This document shows, in pieces, positions 40,204-47,118 of a stretch of 64,000 nt of DNA. The number at the start of each line of letters is the position of its first letter. The stretch's first letter is position 1. The position numbers and the translations under genes were made by a program. The notes beneath the pieces are model-generated. The model was not told the origin of the DNA and searched no databases. It saw only the letters and a list, made by a program, of their open reading frames with translations. Origin of the DNA: Armatimonadota bacterium (GTDB lineage Bacteria; Armatimonadota; Zipacnadia; Zipacnadales; JABUFB01); assembly GCA_013314775.1 (NCBI GenBank), contig JABUFB010000013.1, positions 1 to 64,000 on the forward strand, written 5' to 3'.

Positions 40204-40867
40204 CGTCAAGTCCTCCTGTGTGCTCGGCGGAGCGGAGCATGTTCTCGAGTCGGTTGCTCAGCACAGCCAGGCTCGCTGATAACGACACGTTCTCCAGGAT
40301 GATCGGGTCCGGCACGGTAATGTCCGCGGGTGCGAAATTCCAGATGGCTTTGATCCCGCTGCGCACCATGAGATCGGCCACTTCCTGAGCCTGATCGCCC
40401 GGCGTTGTGATGATCCCGATGTGCACGTGCATCCGTCGGACGAGGTCTGCGAACTTGTCCAGATGCAACACGGCCTTGCCATGTATCTCCGTGCCGACCT
40501 TGGCGGGATCAATGTCGAATGCCGCGACGATGTTCAGACCGCTCTCCTCGAAGCCTCTGTACCCCAGCAGCGCGCTCCCCAGGTTCCCGGCGCCCACCAG
40601 GAAGGCTTCGGTGGCATTGCGCCAGCCGAGAGTGTCTTCGATCACATCAATAAGCGCCTGCACCGGATAGCCCACCTTGGGCCTGCCGGTGATCCCCGTC
40701 GCCTGCAGGTCCTTGCGCACCTGGGTGGGCTGCAGCCCGAGCTCCTCGGCGATGTGAGTACACGAAACGACCTCGCGTCCCAGCCCCTGAAGCGTCCTCA
40801 GCAGCCGCAGATATGACGGCAGCCTTCTCAACGCGGGTACCGGTATCGCATCTGTGACTTTGTTCAT
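40190..40867 (-). CDS. rex: Redox-sensing transcriptional repressor Rex
   Basis: Rex binds DNA when NAD+ dominates and lets go when NADH rises, derepressing fermentative and hydrogenase genes. The 225 residues contain an N-terminal winged helix (PALRRLPSYLRLLRTLQ, LGLQPTQVRKDLQATG) and a Rossmann domain with GAGNLGSALLGY. The C-terminus has the typical NFAPADITVP segment. The ATG at 40867 has AAGGAGGG 8 bases upstream; an in-frame ATG further upstream overlaps that site. It is the gene directly before hydCBA. I could not find a clear TTGTGAAATnnTTTCACAA-type Rex box in the 50-base gap upstream. Confidence 0.94.
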   Translation of the reverse strand: MNKVTDAIPVPALRRLPSYLRLLRTLQGLGREVVSCTHIAEELGLQPTQVRKDLQATGITGRPKVGYPVQALIDVIEDTLGWRNATEAFLVGAGNLGSALLGYRGFEESGLNIVAAFDIDPAKVGTEIHGKAVLHLDKFADLVRRMHVHIGIITTPGDQAQEVADLMVRSGIKAIWNFAPADITVPDPIILENVSLSASLAVLSNRLENMLRSAEHTGGLDDERD

Positions 40868-40917
40868 TGTCCGGCCCTCCTTCATCGCAAAAATCGCGGG
40901 TGTTCCGAAATCGTGTG

Positions 40918-41991
40918 CTAACAGGCCGCACCGTCCACCACTGCAGTCTCCACCACGTCAACTGTCCTGCGCCAGGCACGCCCCGTCTCCATGAACGCCC
41001 TGATATTGGCCATCGGCGTATCTTGGGGCAGGTCGCAGCCGGTGCTCAGGATGAACCCCGGCACGTCCTGCATCGATTCCAGCAGCTCGCGCGTCACCGC
41101 GGACACCGTCTGCTCATTGCCCCGCAGGATGGCCACCGGGTCGATGTTGCCAATAAGCAGCGTATCCTGGTCAAGTGTGCGAGCCAGCCGGCTGAAGTCC
41201 ATGGGGCTGTCCAGGCTCAAACCCGCCGCACCTGTCGCCGCCATGTCCTCGACGATGTGCGCCGTATCCCCGCAGATGTGCAGGATCACCTCGGCATCAT
41301 CCATCAGCCCAATCACCTCGCGGGCGTATGAGCCGGCGAACTCCCGGTACTGCTTCGGCCCGAGCATGACCGCCGTCGGGTCGAGCATCATCAGGAAGTC
41401 CGCCCCGCTTTCCAACAGCGCCCGGGCATAGCGCGTCACCGTCTGGGCCGCGAACTCCAGCACCGCGTGGGCAGTCTCCGGGTCCATGACCACGTTCATC
41501 GCAAGCTGCGTGGCATCGCACATGAGCCCGGCCAGAGTGTACGGGCCGGTGATGTACGCTCCCACCGGCACCGGCAGACCCGCCCGCAGGTGCTTCATGA
41601 CCTCGAGATAGACCATGACTCGGCCGTCCGCCAGGATGTCCACGTGCCGGAACTTGCGCAGGTCATCGAGGCTCTTGACCTCGTGTCCCTCCACCGTCGG
41701 GGTATTGTCCAGCGGGAAACGCACAGGCAGCCCCAGCGCACTGGCCTCCACCGACAGGTCCATCAGGAACAGGAGGGCATCCGGCCGGGTGGCCTCGTAC
41801 AGGCGCGCAATGCTCTGGTACTGGACTGAGTGGTTGAACTGGTTCTGTTTGACCGAGGAGCGCGTGAGGTTCAGTCCGGGGTAGCCCATGAGGGGCATGA
41901 TCGCCCGGCGGCCCTCCTCGTAGTAAAGCGTACCGGCGAGTTCTCTCAGGGAACGTCGGGCGTCTCGCGAACGGTTTGAAAGAGGTTTCAT
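40918..41991 (-). CDS. MtaA/CmuA-type methyltransferase (URO-D superfamily, Zn-dependent)
   Basis: This 357-residue TIM-barrel protein has the complete zinc site of methylcobamide:coenzyme M methyltransferases: H238-x-C240 (ILHICGDT) and C319 (STGCDLPQDTP). That is nearly the numbering of archaeal MtaA (H237, C239, C316). Such enzymes move a methyl group between a corrinoid protein and a thiol. The N-terminus (MKPLSNRSRDARRSLRELAG) is longer and more basic than usual. The ATG at 41991 has GGGAGAG about 9 bases upstream. It is the first gene of the strand that continues into rex and hydCBA, 50 bases before rex. Its promoter carries a triple TATCGATA operator. No corrinoid protein gene is nearby. 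Confidence 0.85.
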   Translation of the reverse strand: MKPLSNRSRDARRSLRELAGTLYYEEGRRAIMPLMGYPGLNLTRSSVKQNQFNHSVQYQSIARLYEATRPDALLFLMDLSVEASALGLPVRFPLDNTPTVEGHEVKSLDDLRKFRHVDILADGRVMVYLEVMKHLRAGLPVPVGAYITGPYTLAGLMCDATQLAMNVVMDPETAHAVLEFAAQTVTRYARALLESGADFLMMLDPTAVMLGPKQYREFAGSYAREVIGLMDDAEVILHICGDTAHIVEDMAATGAAGLSLDSPMDFSRLARTLDQDTLLIGNIDPVAILRGNEQTVSAVTRELLESMQDVPGFILSTGCDLPQDTPMANIRAFMETGRAWRRTVDVVETAVVDGAAC

Positions 41992-42035
41992 GGTATGTCT
42001 CTCCCGGTGAAGCGCGCGAGATTTCCGCGCTTCCT

Positions 42036-42071
42036 TATCGATATTGTTATATCGATACTTTATTATCGATA
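42036..42071. promoter_or_regulatory. Three TATCGATA palindromes at exact 14-bp spacing (operator)
   Basis: The 8-bp perfect palindrome TATCGATA occurs at 42036-42043, 42050-42057 and 42064-42071. The copies are separated each time by 6 AT-rich bases. They overlie the -35 region, the -10/spacer and the start site of the minus-strand promoter at 42046-42074, which is the position of a repressor-type operator. The binding protein is not identifiable. Confidence 0.8.
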
Positions 42072-42074
42072 CAA
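42046..42074 (-). promoter_or_regulatory. Promoter of the MtaA-rex-hydrogenase strand
   Basis: On the minus strand TTGTAT (complement of 42069-42074) and TATAAC (complement of 42046-42051) are separated by exactly 17 bases. Transcription would start near 42039, giving a leader of about 48 bases before the ATG at 41991. Three TATCGATA boxes overlap it. Confidence 0.75.
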
Positions 42075-42197
42075 TACTACCCATTTCATTGCCTGTCAAT
42101 CCCTTTTTGAGAAAAAATGCGCAATCTTTCCCGCGCGCACAGCAGAGCAATGTTGAAGACCGGAAATGGGCGGTGGCGTCCAGGATGGGAGAGGAAT

Positions 42198-42257
42198 CAT
42201 CGCCGCCGCCGGGGAGTGCCTGGGGGGGGGAAGGCACTGCCACCGGCGGCGGCGATG
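42198..42257. repeat. Large imperfect palindrome with G-rich loop
   Basis: The outer arms ATCGCCGCCGCCGG (42199-42212) and CCGGCGGCGGCGAT (42243-42256) are perfectly complementary, with one more C-G pair outside. The inner arms AGTGCCT (42215-42221) and AGGCACT (42232-42238) are also perfect. The loop is nine G followed by A. No T-run follows on either side, so it is not a standard terminator. Confidence 0.8.
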
Positions 42258-42425
42258 TACAACCAAAGAGTACAACCCACTCGGGTCGAACGGCAATCGC
42301 GGGTCCCTGCCCCGCTACTCGCTTGGCTCTTCGAACCTTTTACCCCGCGCGTTCGCTGACCAAACACCCAATTGCCGATGGCGCCCTGGCGGCCGCAAAA
42401 GGTTCCAAACGCCGCGGAAATCCGG

Positions 42426-42431
42426 TATAAT
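42426..42431 (+). promoter_or_regulatory. Candidate -10 element for the CBM48 gene
   Basis: This is a perfect TATAAT with a weak TTCCAA -35 match 17 bases upstream (42403-42408). Transcription would start near 42438, about 60 bases before the GTG start of the CBM48 gene. Confidence 0.5.
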
Positions 42432-42498
42432 TCAAAGACGCTGGGTTACTGAATTGTATCCCTGCCCGCCACAGTGGGCGCTACAGGAGGTGGGAAAT

Positions 42499-42765
42499 GT
42501 GCCCGATGTTCGTTTCGAAATTCGCTGCCCGGGGGCCGAGAAGGTCTTCATCGCCGGCGACTTCAACAACTGGGATCCGTCCGCGCGCCGGATGAAGCGC
42601 GTCCGTCGCGGGGAGGACGTCTTTGTCGCTCGGATCGAGCTCGAACCGGGGCGATACGAGTTCAAGTACGTTGTAGACGGCGAGTGGTGTTGCTGCCCTT
42701 GCGCCGAGCGGGTCCCCAATGCCCTCGGTGACGAAAACTCAGTCATCGAGGTATGCGAAGAGTAG
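42499..42765 (+). CDS. Stand-alone CBM48/AMPK-beta-like glycogen-binding domain protein
   Basis: This 88-residue protein consists almost entirely of one CBM48 (isoamylase N-terminal/glycogen-binding) domain. FIAGDFNNWDP provides the typical binding-site Trp and Asn, followed by FVARIELEPGRYEFKYVVDGEW and NALGDENSVIEV. It has no signal peptide and no catalytic part. An unusual CCCPC cluster replaces the usual residues after DGEW. The GTG at 42499 follows AGGAGG by 8 bases. Similar short proteins occur in diverse bacteria and may target or regulate glycogen metabolism, but no glycogen gene is nearby. Confidence 0.85.
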   Translation: MPDVRFEIRCPGAEKVFIAGDFNNWDPSARRMKRVRRGEDVFVARIELEPGRYEFKYVVDGEWCCCPCAERVPNALGDENSVIEVCEE

Positions 42766-42838
42766 CCGCTTCAGACCGCGGGCGCCGGCAACCGGTCCGC
42801 CCGCGTCGCGATTATCCCTAAAGTGTCGATTAGCCTGG

Positions 42839-42858
42839 AGCCGTGGTCACCCACGGCT
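42839..42858 (+). terminator. Possible terminator after the CBM48 gene
   Basis: A perfect 8-bp stem AGCCGTGG/CCACGGCT with a 4-base loop TCAC lies 73 bases after the stop. It is followed by TCATTC rather than a T-run, so termination strength is uncertain. Confidence 0.35.
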
Positions 42859-43032
42859 TCATTCGCCTCCGGCAACCTCCGCTCCGCCCCCGCGCCTCAT
42901 GAGGTGAGTGTCCATCTCGCGCCAAGTGCTTGCCCTCGTTTCGGGCCCGTTTTCTCCGGGTCTTGCACCTGCCGCCTGCAGGAGCCAAAATAGCCGAGAC
43001 GCAAGGCATCCGGTGAGCACTCTGGAGGGACC

Positions 43033-44415
43033 ATGTCAGAGCAACGCGTTGTGATCATCGGAGCGGGACCGGCGGGGATCGCTGCCGCCCTTCACCTTGC
43101 CGACACGCCGCACTGCCGAGTCACGCTGGTCGAACGCGGGCTCGACTTACCGGACCGCGTGGCGGCTCGCGAGGGGAAGCTGCAGCCACCGGACAGTATC
43201 TCCGTAAACCTGGAGGGGTTTGGGGGCGCGGGAGCGTTTTCTGACGGCAAGCTCACCCTGACCGCTGAAGTGGGTGGGCATCTGGCGGAGATCGTGGGGC
43301 GAGACCGCGCCGAAGCCCTGATCGCCGCCGCGGACCGCACCTGGCTGGACTACGGAGCTCCGGCGCGCGTCTACGGGAGCGCAGAAGACGTGGTCGAGGC
43401 CCAGCGGCGTCGCGCAATCATGGCGGGCATGCGGCTGGTCACCGTCCCACTCAGGCACATGGGCACCGATCGCTCAGCCGCCGTGCTGGCTGCCATGCGA
43501 GAGCGCATCGGCGCGACCTGCGAGCTCATCCCCAATGCAGCGGTTGAGCGGATCATCTGCCGCGACGGGCGCGCCGCCGGAGTTGAGCTCTCGGATGGAC
43601 GGCAACTCGAGGCCGACTACATCATCGCCGCTCCGGGGCGCAGCGGACAGCCCTGGTTCCAGGCCGAGACGCGACGCCTGGGCCTGGAGACCGAGGCTAG
43701 CCCGGTGGACCTGGGCGTTCGCGTTGAAGCCCCTGCGGCGGTGCTGGATTGCCTCACCGAGCACCTGTACGAGTTCAAACTGCTTTACTGGTCGCCCACT
43801 TTCGACAACCTGGTTCGCACGTTCTGCGTCTGCCCGCGAGGCGAGGTAGTCACCGAACGCCTGGGCGACGTCATCACCGTCAACGGTCACAGCTACGCGG
43901 ATCGGAAAACCGAGAACACCAACTTCGCGATACTCGTCTCCAGCCGCTTCACCCGGCCATTCGACGACCCCATCGCGTACGGTCAGTACATCGCGCGCCT
44001 GGCCAATCTCCTGGGCAAGGGCGTTCTGGTGCAGCGCCTGTCTGATCTCAGGGCCGGCCGGCGATCCACGCCCGGACGCCTCGAGAAATGCCCCATCTCC
44101 CCCACTCTCACCACCGCTGAGCCGGGCGATCTGAGCTACGTCCTGCCGTACCGGCACCTGAAGGCCACCCTCGAGATGATAGACGCCATCGACCAGATCG
44201 CACCGGGGCTGGACGGCCCATCGACGCTGCTCTATGGGGTGGAAGTGAAGCTGTATTCGGCCCGCGTAAAGGTCTCGAACAGCCTGGAGACCCAGATACC
44301 CAATCTCTTCACATGCGGGGACGGCGCGGGTGTCACCCGCGGGCTTATGCAGGCTTCCGCTTCAGGGCTTGCGGTGGCCGAGGAGATCGCTTCACGAGTA
44401 TCCGCTCAGGGCTGA
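43033..44415 (+). CDS. FAD-dependent oxidoreductase (COG2509-like)
   Basis: This 460-residue flavoprotein has an N-terminal dinucleotide-binding motif GAGPAGIAAALHLAD and the segment SVNLEGFGGAGAFSDGKLTL, characteristic of the COG2509 family of uncharacterised FAD dehydrogenases. A second nucleotide contact, NLFTCGDGAGVTRGLMQASASG, lies near the C-terminus. The reaction is unknown. The ATG at 43033 follows GGAGGG. It is the first gene of a tightly spaced plus-strand series (28 bases to the next gene) with an epimerase, sulfatase, mannosidase-like enzyme and methyltransferase. It may act on a glycan-derived alcohol or support methyl-group chemistry, but this is inference from position only. 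Confidence 0.82.
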   Translation: MSEQRVVIIGAGPAGIAAALHLADTPHCRVTLVERGLDLPDRVAAREGKLQPPDSISVNLEGFGGAGAFSDGKLTLTAEVGGHLAEIVGRDRAEALIAAADRTWLDYGAPARVYGSAEDVVEAQRRRAIMAGMRLVTVPLRHMGTDRSAAVLAAMRERIGATCELIPNAAVERIICRDGRAAGVELSDGRQLEADYIIAAPGRSGQPWFQAETRRLGLETEASPVDLGVRVEAPAAVLDCLTEHLYEFKLLYWSPTFDNLVRTFCVCPRGEVVTERLGDVITVNGHSYADRKTENTNFAILVSSRFTRPFDDPIAYGQYIARLANLLGKGVLVQRLSDLRAGRRSTPGRLEKCPISPTLTTAEPGDLSYVLPYRHLKATLEMIDAIDQIAPGLDGPSTLLYGVEVKLYSARVKVSNSLETQIPNLFTCGDGAGVTRGLMQASASGLAVAEEIASRVSAQG

Positions 44416-44443
44416 TTGCATTACATCAACTGGAGCAGGCACC

Positions 44444-45598
44444 GTGTCCATCACCGACCTGAAGCCGTGGTTCCACAAGCACCTTCTCAGCGAGATACTC
44501 CCGCGCTGGCTGGAATCCGCTCCAGACCCGTCCGGGTTCCTTCACCCAGGGCTCGATCGCCGCTGGCAGCGCACCGGCCGCCCCGAGGCGACCCTGGTGA
44601 GCCAGTGCCGCCTGATCTACAACTTCGCCGTGGGCTGGCGGCGGTCGGGTGACAACGCTTACCGCGAGGCCGTCCGTCTCGGCTCCTCATTCCTGGTGGC
44701 GCATTTCCGCGACCGCGAAGTCAGCGGCTGGCATTTCGCGGTGGATGCCCAGGGCAATCCCACCGACCGGCGGCGCGATGCCTATGGGTATGCGTTCTGC
44801 ATCTTCGGCCTGTCACACGCCTCGGCGGTGCTCGCTGACGAATCCCTGCGCCGGCTTGCAATGGATACTCTTGACGAGCTGTTCACCCGCTTCGCCGATG
44901 ATCGTGGGGGGCTCATCCCACACCTCGACCCGGACTTCAGCAATCCGCCCCCGGGCCGCAGTCAGAACCCGCTCATGCACCTGTTCGAGTCCCACCTCGC
45001 ACTCGTCGAGCACCACGGACCGGACCCTCAGGTCATGGCTTCGGCCAACCGGCTTGCAGATTTCGTCCACCGCATCGCGGGCAACTCTGCACTGGGCATA
45101 TTGCCCGAAGTGTACGACAACCGGTGGCAGCCGCTGCCCCGCGAGAAAGGTGGCCGGATGGACCTTGGGCACGCCATGGAGTGGGCCTTCCTGCTCTCGC
45201 GCGGGGTCGAACTCGGACTCTCCGCCGAATGGCTTCCCGTCGCATCAGCCCTGCTCCAGCGAGGGCTCGAAGTCGGCCAGGACCCCGCAGGCGGGCTGCA
45301 CTCCAACCAGGCCCCCGATGGCGGCCTTCTCCCCGGCCCCAAAGGCTGGTGGCAGCAGGCCGAGACTATCCGCACGCTGACCCATTTCATGCAGACCCAC
45401 GACCGGGCAGACCTGGAGCCGCTGATTCGTCTGAATCTCGACTTCGTCAAGCGCTCCTTCATCGACCCCGTGTTCGGAGGCTGGTACAACCACGAACCCG
45501 GGCCCGATGCCACCGACGCAGACCGCCGCAAGGGCGATGTCTGGAAGGTGGACTACCACGTGGTCGGCATGTGCGACGAGGCGCTCCGGGTACTCTGA
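44444..45598 (+). CDS. AGE-family sugar epimerase/isomerase
   Basis: This 384-residue protein is of the N-acylglucosamine 2-epimerase superfamily, an (alpha/alpha)6 barrel that includes mannose isomerases, cellobiose 2-epimerases and related enzymes. Typical elements are RLIYNFAVG, the HLFESHLAL segment with His and Glu, GHAMEWAFLLSRG (catalytic-His region), KGWWQQAETIRTL, and the C-terminal KVDYHVVGMCDEAL. There is no signal peptide, so it acts in the cytoplasm. The GTG at 44444 follows GGAG by 8 bases, just after the oxidoreductase gene. Beside a GH38-like enzyme, a mannose-to-fructose isomerase role is plausible; family members differ widely. Confidence 0.82.
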   Translation: MSITDLKPWFHKHLLSEILPRWLESAPDPSGFLHPGLDRRWQRTGRPEATLVSQCRLIYNFAVGWRRSGDNAYREAVRLGSSFLVAHFRDREVSGWHFAVDAQGNPTDRRRDAYGYAFCIFGLSHASAVLADESLRRLAMDTLDELFTRFADDRGGLIPHLDPDFSNPPPGRSQNPLMHLFESHLALVEHHGPDPQVMASANRLADFVHRIAGNSALGILPEVYDNRWQPLPREKGGRMDLGHAMEWAFLLSRGVELGLSAEWLPVASALLQRGLEVGQDPAGGLHSNQAPDGGLLPGPKGWWQQAETIRTLTHFMQTHDRADLEPLIRLNLDFVKRSFIDPVFGGWYNHEPGPDATDADRRKGDVWKVDYHVVGMCDEALRVL

Positions 45599-45688
45599 AC
45601 GGACCGGGCAGGTCTATGCGGGGCATTGGGAGAAACGCCGCTGCCAGGTGACGCTGCGCCGGAAACCAGGCGCGGATAGGAGACGCCC

Positions 45689-47095
45689 ATGCCAACGAAT
45701 AAGCCAAACGTTCTTGTCTTCTTCACCGACGACCAGCGATTTGACGCCGCACGTTGCCTCGGTGACCCTCAGGTGATCACGCCCAACATCGACCGCCTCG
45801 CGGCCCGGGGAACGGTGTTCACCCACGCCCACATCCCCTCCGGAACCAGCGCGGCGGTTTGCATGCCCAGCCGCGCCATGCTCCACTCCGGGCGTACGCT
45901 GTTCCATCTTGAGGGCGCGGGGGAGCGCATCCCCACCGAGCACACCACCCTCGGCCAGGCCCTGCGAGAGAACGGTTACCGGACCTTCGGAACAGGCAAG
46001 TGGCACAATGGCACCGAGGCCTTCAACCGCAGTTTCTCCGAAGGCGACGAGATCTTCTTCGGCGGCATGGCCGACCACTGGAATGTTCCCGCGTACCACT
46101 ACGACCCGTCGGGCAGGTATGATGCCACGTGTCTGATGGTGCCCGAGCCTGCGAAGTCCAACAAGACCGTGGCGCGGCGCTGCGATCATATACACGCCGG
46201 TCGCCATTCCACCGACATCCTGCGTGATTCCGCCTTGAGCTTCCTGCGCAGGCAGGACGGCACTCAGCCGTTCTTCGCATACGTGTCGCTGCTCGCACCG
46301 CACGACCCACGCACCATGCCCCGGCAGATCCTGGAGATGTACGACCCGGAGGCGCTGGAACTTCCGCCCAGCTTCATGCCCGAGCACCCCTTCGACAATG
46401 GCGAGCTGAAGATCCGGGATGAGCTTCTCGCGCCCTTCCCGCGCACCCCGGAAGACACTCGCCGGCACCTGGCCGAGTACTACGCCATGATCTCCCACCT
46501 TGACGCCGCCCTGGGGAGCGTGCTGGACGAACTGGACGCGCAGGGTCTTGCGGACAACACCATCATCGTGTTCGCGGGCGACAATGGCCTGGCGCTGGGC
46601 CGACACGGGCTCTTCGGCAAGCAGAGCTGCTACGATCACAGCATCCGTGTGCCACTGATTTTCGCCGGCCCGGGGATCCCCGCCGGCGTGCGCACCGATG
46701 CCCTGGTCTACCTGCTGGATATCTTCCCGACCCTCTGCGACCTCACCGGCACTCCCATTCCCGCTTCAGTGGAGGGCCGCAGCATGGCTGCCGTATTCCG
46801 TGATCCCGGCGTTCCCGTGCGCGACTCCCTGTATTTCGCCTACTGCGACAGGCACCGCGCGGTACGTAAAGGCCGCCATAAGCTCATCGAGTACGTGGTC
46901 AACCAGCGCCACAGCATGACCCAACTCTTTGACCTGGCGGAAGATCCATGGGAACTGACCAACCTCGCAAACAGCCCCACTTACAGGGACACAGTGGCGG
47001 ACCTGCGTCGCGAGATGCTGCGCCTGCGGGATGAATGGCACGACCGCGCCACTGATTGGGGCAGAACATTCTGGAGCCACTGCAACTTCGCCTGA
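45689..47095 (+). CDS. Cytoplasmic Cys-type sulfatase
   Basis: This 468-residue arylsulfatase-family hydrolase has the formylglycine motif C58MPSR (AVCMPSRAML), metal ligands D14/D15 (FFTDDQRFD) and a later GDNGLALGRHGLFGKQ. The Cys must be oxidised to formylglycine, by FGE or the anaerobic radical-SAM enzyme; neither is in the window. There is no signal peptide, unlike the sulfatase at 51184-52701, so the substrate is probably imported first. The ATG at 45689 follows AGGAG. The gene stops 23 bases before the GH38-like gene, which suggests that desulfation and mannoside hydrolysis act on the same glycan. Confidence 0.9.
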   Translation: MPTNKPNVLVFFTDDQRFDAARCLGDPQVITPNIDRLAARGTVFTHAHIPSGTSAAVCMPSRAMLHSGRTLFHLEGAGERIPTEHTTLGQALRENGYRTFGTGKWHNGTEAFNRSFSEGDEIFFGGMADHWNVPAYHYDPSGRYDATCLMVPEPAKSNKTVARRCDHIHAGRHSTDILRDSALSFLRRQDGTQPFFAYVSLLAPHDPRTMPRQILEMYDPEALELPPSFMPEHPFDNGELKIRDELLAPFPRTPEDTRRHLAEYYAMISHLDAALGSVLDELDAQGLADNTIIVFAGDNGLALGRHGLFGKQSCYDHSIRVPLIFAGPGIPAGVRTDALVYLLDIFPTLCDLTGTPIPASVEGRSMAAVFRDPGVPVRDSLYFAYCDRHRAVRKGRHKLIEYVVNQRHSMTQLFDLAEDPWELTNLANSPTYRDTVADLRREMLRLRDEWHDRATDWGRTFWSHCNFA

Positions 47096-47118
47096 TCCCC
47101 GCCACGGAGGCCCTCAAG

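Larger units (their letters stand above)
41992..42498. other. Divergent regulatory region between the MtaA-like gene and the CBM48 gene
   Basis: These 507 bases hold no convincing gene. From left to right they contain the AT-rich promoter/operator of the MtaA-rex-hyd strand (42036-42074), a poly-A tract near 42112, a 59-bp imperfect palindrome with a G9 loop (42198-42257), and a TATAAT element (42426-42431) oriented toward the CBM48 gene. The AT-rich operator stands out against the GC-rich surroundings. Confidence 0.65.

Noticed and set aside
40867-40917. Rex-binding site directly upstream of rex
   Set aside because: No TTGTGAAATnnTTTCACAA-like sequence is visible; the AT-rich parts form no convincing inverted repeat.
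42990-43015. c-di-GMP (GEMM-I) riboswitch suggested by GACGCAAGGCATCCGG upstream of the FAD oxidoreductase
   Set aside because: This segment matches 14 of 16 bases of the GEMM-I core, but the preceding GGCAAACC and the first hairpin are absent, so the fold cannot form.
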